A stretch of DNA of 64,000 bases, taken from the NCBI GenBank assembly GCA_963556195.1, contig OY744544.1, forward strand, positions 42,890,484 through 42,954,483, in the 5' to 3' direction. The notes under the pieces are model-generated. The model saw only the letters and a list, made by a program, of their open reading frames with translations. It was not told the origin of the DNA and did no database searches. The stretch's first letter is position 1, and every line of letters begins with the position of its first letter. Position numbers and translations under genes: made by a program. The stretch comes from Sepiola atlantica. Lineage: Eukaryota > Mollusca > Cephalopoda > Sepiida > Sepiolidae. Shown here in pieces: positions 23,600-32,492 of the stretch.

Positions 23600-23776
23600 T
23601 TAATTTTACATAAGAATACGCTTTTATATGTTATTTATATTCTCTAACCTTGTTTTAAAAACCTAAATTGTGTTTTTAAACGTGAGTTATCGCTCTTCCT
23701 TAGTTATCCTCTAACAAATAAATTCAAGTTGGCCTTGTAAAGCTAGCGCCCGAGAAGGTTAGCACTCTGGCCATTC
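23600..23776. repeat. Unit spacer between satellite B and SINE
   Basis: Second copy of 8501-8676, differing by a few bases. No gene. Confidence 0.75.
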
Positions 23777-24014
23777 AAAATTGCCTGGGCCGCCCCGTCG
23801 GGATTCCCCCGGTAGAGGCGCCTCAGTAAGCAATAAACTTACTCCTCCCCAAAGAGGGGAGGCAAAGCCTGGGAGTGTGGACCTCTTAGAACTGCACAGG
23901 ACAGACCCATAGACCGGCGGAATGAAGCCCCGAAGGCCAAGACGATACCAGTCTATGGAGTTCAGTATCCATCGGAACAGATACTACACCTTGATCTTAG
24001 CAGCCAAAAGAAGT
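23777..24014 (-). mobile_element. U2-snRNA-headed SINE, unit B copy (partial)
   Basis: Second copy of the element at 8677-8912, minus strand, with a 3-bp insertion in the head (CTTAGCAGCC). The shared truncation point shows that it was copied with the whole unit and not inserted independently. Confidence 0.8.
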
Positions 24015-24294
24015 GAATTAATGTAATTTTCGGTTAAAAAAAAATGGCGTCTAAAAGCTATGTTGAATTAGAGAAAAACGGCCTGGGGAAGTCTAAAATT
24101 ATTTGTTGATATTCAAAATTGATGTAATAAGTTGTTAAATAGTATTATACAATGTTTGTTGAAAGAAAATCCTAGTTATTATTACTTGTTAATTTATTAA
24201 TGTAATTTAAACAGTGTATAGTGGATAGACCGCTGTACTGTGGTAGATTCGTTATAAATACTGATAGAAATCGTTCCCAAAATTTTAATTTCGG
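24015..24294 (+). repeat. Unit spacer upstream of U2 fragment, copy B
   Basis: Second copy of 8913-9192, including TTATAAATA about 40 bp before the U2 start. Promoter function is unproven. The plus-strand frame that opens here runs into the ORF1 remnant of LINE 2 by chance. Confidence 0.5.
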
Positions 24295-24315
24295 ATGCTT
24301 TCCTGGCCTTTTGGC
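24295..24315 (+). pseudogene. U2 snRNA 5' fragment left of LINE 2
   Basis: ATGCTTTCCTGGCC, TTTTGGC matches the first ~21 bases of U2 with minor changes. The last 13 bases (CTGGCCTTTTGGC, 24303-24315) recur at 29509-29521 and are the target-site duplication of LINE 2. Confidence 0.8.
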
Positions 24316-24316
24316 A

Positions 24317-25312
24317 TCGTCAGCAGCAGTAGACAAGGAGTCCACAGAGAAGGGGAGGAAGCCCACCCCGACCCCTATACCAACCAAGGGGAGACCGATG
24401 CCTGCAGCTTTGAAGAGGAAGCTGACAGCCCTCTCATCAGAATCGGAGGAAGAGGGAAAGGAGGTGGAAGCAGCAATGGAGCCCCCCAAAAGAAAGGACC
24501 CAAAAGCTAAAAAAGTCCGGGAGTCAGCAAGAGAGGAGGAAAACATTAAATCTTTAGCCCCCTCCGAGTCAATGGAACAGGAAAATGTTCCTCTCAAGTT
24601 TTACACTCCCTTAAACAGCCCTCGGGATAGGTCCCCAGTGTCGGCGAGACAGAGGGAAGAGGAGGCTCCCATCCCAGTAGCGCCGCCGGCCTCTGAACCA
24701 GAAGGAGCTGCTGAGGGAGTCATGCCAGAAGTCGTTCCAGGAAGAAAGCAAGAGGTCATTCCAGAAGTCGTCCCGGTACCACCTCCTCCTACGCCAGTGA
24801 GACGGGAGAAGACTAGGAGGTTCCCCTTTCTGCCGGGGGTAAGGATCTGTGAGGCGGATTCATTACAGGTCCAATCAGACCTCAATGGAAGGCAGAGGCG
24901 ATACATTAAGCAGCTGGAGAGCTTCACCCACGTAGGAGGAAAACAGGTGCAAGACCCCCGAAATTTTAAAAATGCACCCAAAATTATAACGTTTGTGAGG
25001 CAGGAAACCGGGAACGGGAGGGAGAAAGCATTATGGAGAATGCTTAGGGCGGCCAAGGACGCAATCCCGGAGCAACCCCTTATAGAAGAGGAGCACCCTT
25101 CATTTAAGGAAATTAAGTCCAAATGTAGTGGGAGGGTCCCCATTTATGTTCACCCCTCATTTTTTCGGGCTTTAAAATTAACTTTCCCCGTGGACGTGGG
25201 AGGTTTGGCACGAGACGGACGGATTTCGTCCGAACTGCTGACCGGCAGTCTCAGTCAGACCTTCGGCGTCCTCACTCCCGAGGACTTTAGCCCCGTGTGT
25301 GACACTAATTGA
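24317..25312 (+). pseudogene. LINE 2 ORF1, 5'-truncated
   Basis: About 331 codons in frame, from SSAAVDKESTEKG to TGA at 25310-25312. The remnant holds the low-complexity Lys/Glu/Pro linker (a lysine-rich KRKDPKAKKVRE segment and a proline-rich VPVPPPPTPVRREK segment) and the conserved C-terminal domain ending FGVLTPEDFSPVCDTN. The RNA-binding region and CCHC knuckle present in LINE 3 are missing. Frames that open upstream use flanking U2 spacer DNA. The stop overlaps the ORF2 start (TGATG). Confidence 0.88.
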
Positions 25313-28300
25313 TGGGGACCACAAATTTAAACTTGGCTTGTTGGAATGTGAGGGGCATGAGATCCCGAAGCAGGGCTGCTCGCGTGCTGAGGGATCTCGT
25401 GGCCCGTGAGGTAGATGTAGCTGCGATTGAAGAGACCCACTTCGATTCGTATGGGGATTGTGATGTGCTGACTGACGACTATGACGTCTACTCAGCATAT
25501 GGCGATGCTCATAGTTGTGGCATCTCTTTGTTAGTGAGACGCACCCTGCCTGCGGCGGTGAGCGTTGTTCATGCGGATGCGGTGGGACGACTGGTCGTGG
25601 TCGATGTTGCCGTTGAAAACAGCAAGTTTCGGATCGTTGCGGTTTATGCGCCCAACATTGCTGGCGAGAGGGTTTCCTTTTTTCGACGGTTGGAGGCGTT
25701 CCTCAAGGGTCCGGAGCGAGTAGTTTTAATGGGGGACTGGAATGCCATCCTAGACCCCAAGATAGATAAGGTCGGTGGGAATAGAGGGTCGGCGAGGTGG
25801 GAAAGCAGTCTGTCTGACCTGATGGCCTCATGCGATCTTGTCGACAGATTTCGCGTTGATCACCCAGGGCGGGAGATGTGGACGTGGCATACTAGCGCGG
25901 CCTTCTGTCCGAGTACTTACTTGGACAGAATGTTAGTTAGAAGAGGCGACGTAGATTTCATATCTTGTCCCACGTTCACTTGGTTAGGACATTCGGACCA
26001 TAAATTGGTTACGGCCCGGTTGAACTTAAGTGATAGGCCTAGGTTGGCTGGGTACTGGAAGTTTAATACCTCCTTACTGGAGATACGAGACTTCCGGGAA
26101 CAGCTAACGTTACTACTCCAGCGGGGATTAGTGGGGGTGGTTATCGGGAGTAGGTACTGGGTTAAAACTAAGGCTCAGGTTAGGAACTTTTGTGTCCGCT
26201 ACAGCCAGCGCCTCGCTCAAGATAGGGCTAGGACGCAAAAGCAAGTAGAGGATAAGATGACCCGGGCGGTGGCTGGGGGGGATCCCCTAGAGATAGCATT
26301 AATTACGGGGGACCTCAATCGCTTGGCTAGCGAGCGATATGAAGGTCAAGTAGTTAGAGCTAGATTAAAGAAAGTCTCTAACGAAGCCGTGAACGTTGAC
26401 GCTGTTGAGCGTAAGGCTGCTTTACGTCGTGGTTCGGATGGGTACATTCGGAAGGTAAAAAACCTGGAAGGACATACTCTGGTATCGTCTCGTGAGATCT
26501 GTGAGGGGTTCCGTGAGCATTTGGGGGAACGCTTCACCCAACTGCCCAGACTCCGCGGCCAGGAGTTTGACAGCTATTTGGCTGACTCGCCCCGCCTCGA
26601 GGCGGCTCGAGCAGCTGGCTGTGATGGCAGGATTACGGAGGGCGAGATCGTTACTGCGTTGAAGCAGGTCGGCTTGAACAAATCTCCGGGACTCGATGGT
26701 CTGCCGTACGAAATGTATTTGAGGCTGTCGCCCATGTTTGTCCCAATTCTGAAGGATGTGTTTAACCACTGGTTTGTTCAGGAGTCAATCCCTGGACAGG
26801 TAACCAAAGGAGTGGTCACATTACTGAAGAAGAGGGACCAACCTGGTGGGGGAAATTTAGACGACTACAGGCCCATAACTCTGCTAAACACAGAGTTAAA
26901 GATTTTGGCCCGCGTTCTTGCGAACCGCCTGCAGGTTGTTATCGGTGATTTGATCAAGCCTGAGCAGAACTTTGCTGTGAAGGGGAGGTCGATTCAGAAC
27001 AACTTGCATTTGATTCGCATGATCATAGAGGGGACAGAAGACGACGCTGAAGCCGCGCTGATCAATTTAGATCAGTCCAAGGCTTTCGATAGGGTCGACC
27101 ATGGTTTCCTGAAAGCTGTTTTAGCGGCTGCCGGTTTTGGTCCGGACTTCCGCAGGTGGATCTCTATTCTGTATGACTCGCCGACGGCAGTGGTGCAAGT
27201 CAATGGAAAGAGGTCGGAATCGTTCGTTGTTTCTCGGTCGGTACGTCAGGGTTGTCCGCTGTCGCCCCTGCTCTACATCCTGGCGTTGGAACCCTTCCTT
27301 CGCAAATTAAGGGATGAGGCGACAACACCAGTCCTGCGCGGGATCGCTATCCCTCCTCGCAAAGCGCGAGTCAGGGTTTCCGCGTTTGCCGATGATGTCA
27401 CCGTTTTCGTGTCGAGCCGTACTGACATTCGAACGGTGATTAAGGCGCTCGCTCGGTACGAAGAAGTGACAGGGGCCATAGTCAACCGCAGCAAGTCGAA
27501 CGGCCTGCGGTTGGGTGCCTGGAGCGGAGAGACCGCTCTTCCAGGTGACTTCAGCTGGTCGGATGGCCCGGTTCGAATCCTCGGCGTGTGGTTCGGGCCG
27601 GGCCTCCAGCTGGAAAAGAACTGGTCGGAAGTACAGACAAAGGTCGAATCGTCGGTCCGGGCTTGGATTCGAAGGAAGCTTTCCTTAAAGGGCAGAGCGG
27701 AGGCGTGCGCCACTTACGTCTTTCCTCTCATCCTTTACCGGCTGTCTGTACTACCACTGCCTGCGGCCCGCCTTATCGCTTTCACGCGCTTACTCTTCTC
27801 GCTTCTTTGGAAGGGCCGGAAAGCGTACGTCCGCAGACAGGTCTGTACTCAAGTTCCGAGTGTGGGAGGCTTGGGGATGCCTGACTTGGCAAGTCATCGA
27901 CATGCCGAGAGACTGGCTTTCCTGAGTCGGACTTTGATGGAAGACACTCCGTGGGTCCCTGCGGTCGGGAGCGCCTTTCCCAACCTCATACCCGACTTCT
28001 CGGTCGAAGGACGACGTAGGCCGAGAGGGGAGCCCTTGTTCTTCGCCGAATGCCGGGCCGCGCTTAGAGCGTTGCCGGGGTCCAGTAACCTTGCCCGGTC
28101 TAGGAAGAGACTATATCGGGATCTAGTGGAGGGTACCGCTTCGGACCCACTTGAGGAGCGGCTTGGATTGTCGAGGGAGGAGGCCCGCTCCCAGTGGAAT
28201 TGGGCGCCAGGCCAGAGTTATCTCAACAATTCTGAGTATTCTCTGACCTGGCGACTGGTTCGGAACGCACTGCCCCTCTATGGCAGATTATGCAGAGATG

Positions 28301-28752
28301 GTTTAAGGGACGTCCCCTTATGCCCGCGCTGTGAAGACGACGAAGAAGAAACGGCCGAGCACGCCTTCTTCACCTGCAGCAAACTTCGACATCTCTGGGG
28401 ATACGTCAGGGAGGTGACGGCCCGCATCGACGCCGAGCAGCCGATGGTCCTGGATGCAGCATCTGTCATCAACAACGCAGCACCGCCGTGGTCTGGGGAG
28501 AAACGAATGGTGTTTCTAGCCATCCTAGCCGTAGCAAGACTAGTGACGTGGGTTACACGTCTTAATGAGGTTCATGGGGTTGGATCTGTTTCAGATCGGG
28601 ATCTGGTAGTTTACTTTAAACACCAACTTAAAGTGAAGATCAGATGCGATTGGAAACGATTACATCGCATGGATTTCGATAGGAGATGGGTGCATGACAC
28701 TAGTTTGTGCATCCGACGAGGCGCCAAGTTTGAGTTCGTGTTCCCTCCATAG
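25312..28752 (+). CDS. LINE 2 ORF2: endonuclease / reverse transcriptase, intact
   Basis: The 1146-residue protein is the same length as in LINE 1. Endonuclease motifs: WNVRG (residues 11-15), IEETH (39-43), VYAPN (111-115), MGDWNA (140-145), STYLDRM (201-207), LGHSDH (225-230). Reverse transcriptase motifs: DDYRPITLLN near 517, LDQSKAFDRVDH near 585, RQGCPLSPLLY, FADDV near 692-696. The zinc motif CPRCEDDEEETAEHAFFTC starts near residue 1004. I chose the ATG at 25312 because it overlaps the ORF1 stop; an in-frame TTG just before it is not a eukaryotic start. All catalytic residues are present. With LINE 1 this shows that the ORF2 in this family has been kept open. Confidence 0.94.
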   Translation: MGTTNLNLACWNVRGMRSRSRAARVLRDLVAREVDVAAIEETHFDSYGDCDVLTDDYDVYSAYGDAHSCGISLLVRRTLPAAVSVVHADAVGRLVVVDVAVENSKFRIVAVYAPNIAGERVSFFRRLEAFLKGPERVVLMGDWNAILDPKIDKVGGNRGSARWESSLSDLMASCDLVDRFRVDHPGREMWTWHTSAAFCPSTYLDRMLVRRGDVDFISCPTFTWLGHSDHKLVTARLNLSDRPRLAGYWKFNTSLLEIRDFREQLTLLLQRGLVGVVIGSRYWVKTKAQVRNFCVRYSQRLAQDRARTQKQVEDKMTRAVAGGDPLEIALITGDLNRLASERYEGQVVRARLKKVSNEAVNVDAVERKAALRRGSDGYIRKVKNLEGHTLVSSREICEGFREHLGERFTQLPRLRGQEFDSYLADSPRLEAARAAGCDGRITEGEIVTALKQVGLNKSPGLDGLPYEMYLRLSPMFVPILKDVFNHWFVQESIPGQVTKGVVTLLKKRDQPGGGNLDDYRPITLLNTELKILARVLANRLQVVIGDLIKPEQNFAVKGRSIQNNLHLIRMIIEGTEDDAEAALINLDQSKAFDRVDHGFLKAVLAAAGFGPDFRRWISILYDSPTAVVQVNGKRSESFVVSRSVRQGCPLSPLLYILALEPFLRKLRDEATTPVLRGIAIPPRKARVRVSAFADDVTVFVSSRTDIRTVIKALARYEEVTGAIVNRSKSNGLRLGAWSGETALPGDFSWSDGPVRILGVWFGPGLQLEKNWSEVQTKVESSVRAWIRRKLSLKGRAEACATYVFPLILYRLSVLPLPAARLIAFTRLLFSLLWKGRKAYVRRQVCTQVPSVGGLGMPDLASHRHAERLAFLSRTLMEDTPWVPAVGSAFPNLIPDFSVEGRRRPRGEPLFFAECRAALRALPGSSNLARSRKRLYRDLVEGTASDPLEERLGLSREEARSQWNWAPGQSYLNNSEYSLTWRLVRNALPLYGRLCRDGLRDVPLCPRCEDDEEETAEHAFFTCSKLRHLWGYVREVTARIDAEQPMVLDAASVINNAAPPWSGEKRMVFLAILAVARLVTWVTRLNEVHGVGSVSDRDLVVYFKHQLKVKIRCDWKRLHRMDFDRRWVHDTSLCIRRGAKFEFVFPP

Positions 28753-29508
28753 TTATGGCACACGCGGTACTGGGTTCTACGGAACCCACCCCTGTAGAGT
28801 TTTTTGATTTATTTCAAAAAACTGGTAACCTCTTAAACTAGTAGGAATGAAAGTTATCCTGTCCCTATTTTATTTTTGCCGGCACTAGAGAGCTTCCAAA
28901 GATTCCCACTTCCACTGTTTTATTTTGTCCCCGGTCTTTTGAAACCCTTGGCATTACTATCTTGGAAGACGCCATCCACCCAATGATCCCATTCCCGATG
29001 AATTTATTTTTTGAACACTCCTCTCTTAAGTTCCCACTCCCACTTAGTGACCGACCCGCTTGTTTTCGGTCTCGTGCCGGAAAACAGTGGGCGGTCTAAC
29101 ACTTAGTCATGAGGGAAAGCCGGGCCATACTAACTTTTCTACCATTTTATTTCGTTCTTTATTTTTCTTTCTTTTTGGGTGTTTTTAATATTTTTTCCCA
29201 CTCCCACGATAATTCTTTTTTACATCGATGTTTTTTGGGGATATTTTAAGTAGGGATCCACCCACAGAGTGAATGCGGTATTTTGGTGCAAGAATCTAGT
29301 TTAGAGTCAGCAAATGTTCTTTTTATGTTGTTTGTAAAATTTTGTGAAATAAAAAACATTGAACAGCTTGTCTCACTTATCCCCGACCCCCCCTCCCCCT
29401 ACATAACGGGCACTATGCCTAAGGTCTGGTGAGTTCCCAAGGTTTGTAAAATCTTCATCTGTAGATAAAGATGAGGGTTGTCCGAAGGAACTCACCTGCC
29501 TAAATAAA
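28753..29508 (+). other. LINE 2 3' UTR
   Basis: A small perfect hairpin (TGGGTTC, TACG, GAACCCA, near 28769-28786) follows the ORF2 stop, then AT-rich DNA. The end is a double hairpin with outer stem 29428-29437 / 29487-29496 (GGTGAGTTCC / GGAACTCACC). The element ends CCTAAATAA against the U2 target. Confidence 0.75.
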
Positions 29509-29548
29509 CTGGCCTTTTGGCTAAGATCAAAGTGTAGTATCTGTTCTC
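29509..29548 (+). pseudogene. U2 snRNA fragment between LINE 2 and LINE 3 (left duplication of LINE 3)
   Basis: Forty bases of U2 stem-loop I and the branchpoint-pairing region: CTGGCCTTTTGGCTAAG, ATCAAAGTGTAGTATC, TGTTCTC. They recur exactly at 36689-36728, so this is a 40-bp target-site duplication around LINE 3. The 13-bp 5' part is also the right duplication of LINE 2. Confidence 0.88.
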
Positions 29549-29997
29549 AGTTACGACATTTTCGTCTTCCCAAAGACCAAGCGTCCCGCTACCGGGCCCG
29601 TTGGCTAGGTTTAAAGCGTTTTCTTGCCCCTTTGGGGCTTTTGTTACTTTTTTTCCTCCCCCTTTTGGGGATTTTTTCTCTTTTTTTTGTTTTTTTATGA
29701 TCTTTCTAGTTCCTCCCCCGTTGGGGAGGCAGCTCCCACTTGGTTTTAGAGCTAATTTCTCACTTTTCTCTATCTAGTTCCAGCTCCCACTTGGTTTTAG
29801 AGCTAAGTTTCTTACTTTTTTCTTTCTTGTAGCCACTTTTTTGGCAATTAATATTAATTAATTCTGTTTTTCAGAGTCTGACTGCTTGTCCCAACTTAAG
29901 CAGCCGGCAGGTTCGGGGAAGACTCACGTGCCTTTTGGCGACGGTCTCCCTGATTCCGAATCGGCGGGTTGTGGTCGGCAGACAGACACAGATTGAG
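29549..29997 (+). promoter_or_regulatory. LINE 3 5' UTR / probable internal promoter region
   Basis: About 450 bp, T-rich with repeated short C4-T-G4 hairpins (GCCCCTTTGGGGC, CCCCCTTTTGGGG, CCCCCGTTGGGGAG). It contains two copies of AGCTCCCACTTGGTTTTAG. Autonomous LINEs need promoter activity inside the transcribed 5' region, so this is where it should lie. I see no classical core motif, and promoter function is inferred from position only. Confidence 0.5.
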
Positions 29998-32492
29998 ATG
30001 GAGGCCACCTGGGTCTCAAAAGCCAGAGCTGTCTTGGCTAAAGACAGCGAGAGGGGTGCGGCCGCGAAGGGCGCCCCAGTTGCGAGTTCGGTGAGTGCCG
30101 CGTCGAGCGACACTCCAGTCCGGTCGGGGGGAGACACGCTCGAGTGCTCCCCAGGAGGTGTTGCCCCGCAGGGCACCTCTGGAGCTTTGTTGGGGAGTGT
30201 CGTGCCGTGCGATACTCCAGTTCGGTCGGGGGGGGAGACACGCTCGAGTGCTCCCCAGGAGGTGTTGCCTCGCAGGGCACCTCTGGAGCTTTGTTGGGGA
30301 GTGTCGTGCCGTGCGATACTCCAGTTCGGTCGGGGGGAGACACGCTCGAGTGCTCCCCAGGAGGTGTTGCCACGCAGGGCACCTCTTCATCGCGACGAGG
30401 GAGTGTCGCGTCGAGCGACAATCCAGCGTTGTCGGATTTCCTTTTGGAAATGGAGACGCCAGCGGTTCCAAGAGTATTGGTGTCTCCGGAAGTTTTCTTC
30501 CAAGGGTATGATGATACCCCTTTTCATAAAAGTAAACTAACGAAAAGCCAGTCGTGGGACTTAAAGGTGGCGGAACAAAACTACCGCCCAGGTTTATTTG
30601 TAGGGTGCTCCTCAGGGGATGAAAGTCTATCAGGGGGAGAGGGCCCAAGTAAACCAGCTCACAGACCGGAAAGGAGGAAGGGGATCGCGGCTAATGAACC
30701 ATGGCCAAGGCCGTCCAACTCTGGTTCGCGGATCCCCAATAAAAAGAAGATCGAGGTAACGGCTTCCGCTAAACCCACTAGTTCAGTGTGGGGGCCCAAA
30801 CAGCAGAAGACTCCTGAACATTATAGGAGAGTGTTCGAGGAAAAATACAAGGAGTTCACTGAAGGAAACACAGTGAAGCTGCCTCCGGGAACGCTGGAAA
30901 AATTGAGGAAGAGGATCATCTCCTTCGTAACTTTGGACGCAAAGGCGAATGGGTTGGTAGGAGTCCTGAAGGAGAGAGTCATGGAAGCACTGGTGGGCTT
31001 GAAGATCCCAGCTTCCTATATCCTCAGGAAAAGCTTTGCAATGTGGGATGTGCTGCTCCCAACCCAGGAGGTAGCAGAAAAGCTAGCAATGGGCGGAGAC
31101 GTAGTCTGGAAGGGCATGAAATTAAGACCCGAATATATGGAAAGGAGAAGCGCGTCAGTTTCGGTTCTCGGCGTCCCATGCTGCATCGACTCCGACCATC
31201 TGGGAGCGATAATGTCGCAGTATGGCGACGTCGAGGAGGTGGTGCCGAATCGCGGAATGCATGGTATTCTGACAGGAGAATACAGGCTGAAGATGAGGGT
31301 CAACCGGCAGGGGTTTCAGGCGATTCCAGCGCAGTTAAAATGCGAATCCTGGTCTATGTCGATCATCGTGGAGGGAAGAAGGCCACATTGCTGGCGCTGT
31401 CAGACGCCAGGGCATGTGGCAAAGGACTGCCCCCAAAGAATAACAGCAAAGCCCCCGGCGGCTGTTCCCCAAAAAGCGCCAGCCGTGTCGGCATCATCGT
31501 CAGCAGCAGTAGACAAGGAGTCCACAGAGAAGGGGAGGAAGCCCACCCCGACCCCTATACCAACCAAGGGGAGACCGATGCCTGCAGCTTTGAAGAGGAA
31601 GCTGACAGCCCTCTCATCAGAATCGGAGGAAGAGGGAAAGGAGGTGGAAGCAGCAATGGAGCCTCCCAAAAGAAAGGACCCAAAAGCTAAAAAAGTCCGG
31701 GAGTCAGCAAGAGAGGAGGAAAACATTAAATCTTTAGCCCCCTCCGAGTCAATGGAACAGGAAAATGTTCCTCTCAAGTTTTACACTCCCTTAAACAGCC
31801 CTCGGGATAGGTCCCCAGTGTCGGCGAGACAGAGGGAAGAGGAGGCTCCCATCCCAGTAGCGCCGCCGGCCTCTGAACCAGAAGGAGCTGCTGAGGGAGT
31901 CATGCCAGAAGTCGTTCCAGGAAGAAAGCAAGAGGTCATTCCAGAAGTCGTCCCGGTACCACCTCCTCCTACGCCAGTGAGACGGGAGAAGACTAGGAGG
32001 TTCCCCTTTCTGCCGGGGGTAAGGATCTGTGAGGCGGATTCATTACAGGTCCAATCAGACCTCAATGGAAGGCAGAGGCGATACATTAAGCAGCTGGAGA
32101 GCTTCACCCACGTAGGAGGAAAACAGGTGCAAGACCCCCGAAATTTTAAAAATGCACCCAAAATTATAACGTTTGTGAGGCAGGAAACCGGGAACGGGAG
32201 GGAGAAAGCATTATGGAGAATGCTTAGGGCGGCCAAGGACGCAATCCCGGAGCAACCCCTTATAGAAGAGGAGCACCCTTCATTTAAGGAAATTAAGTCC
32301 AAATGTAGTGGGAGGGTCCCCATTTATGTTCACCCCTCATTTTTTCGGGCTTTAAAATTAACTTTCCCCGTGGACGTGGGAGGTTTGGCACGAGACGGAC
32401 GGATTTCGTCCGAACTGCTGACCGGCAGTCTCAGTCAGACCTTCGGCGTCCTCACTCCCGAGGACTTTAGCCCCGTGTGTGACACTAATTGA
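29998..32492 (+). pseudogene. LINE 3 ORF1: nucleic-acid-binding protein with CCHC knuckle, frameshifted
   Basis: The ATG at 29998 has purine at -3 and G at +4. Three 34-codon repeats (starts near 30121, 30223, 30327) read PVRSGGDTLECSPGGV. The G run in repeat 2 has eight Gs against six in the others. That 2-nt gain breaks the frame, which is otherwise open for about 830 codons to the TGA at 32490-32492. Frames that seem to start at 29935 or 30144 use TTG and GTG. Downstream are an RRM-like stretch (SVSVLGVPCCIDSDHLG), one CCHC knuckle CWRCQTPGHVAKDC from 31389, a Lys/Glu/Pro-rich linker, and a conserved C-terminal domain. In Tx1/L1 elements ORF1 protein packages the element RNA. Confidence 0.85.
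30113..30410 (+). repeat. 102-bp coding tandem repeat in LINE 3 ORF1
   Basis: Nearly three copies of a 102-bp (34-codon) unit, with CGGTCGGGGGGAGACACGC at 30121 and 30327. The middle copy at 30223 is two bases longer in its G run. A homopolymer inside a VNTR is a natural site for slippage. Confidence 0.88.

Larger units (their letters stand above)
24316..29508 (+). mobile_element. LINE 2: U2-targeted Tx1/L1-like retrotransposon, 5'-truncated
   Basis: Starts inside ORF1 at the point equal to 31496 in LINE 3 and runs to CCTAAATAA at the U2 junction. A 13-bp target-site duplication flanks it. By eye I count only about 15 substitutions against LINE 3 over 5.19 kb, so the two are recent relatives or one copied the other. 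It sits in the 5' duplication of LINE 3, so it appears to have entered U2 after LINE 3. Confidence 0.92.

Noticed and set aside
29731..29812. GGTTTTAGAGCTAA twice, matching the start of the well-known Cas9 crRNA repeat
   Set aside because: Only about 12 bases match, there are two copies with no spacer array or cas genes, and the DNA is eukaryotic LINE 5' UTR.
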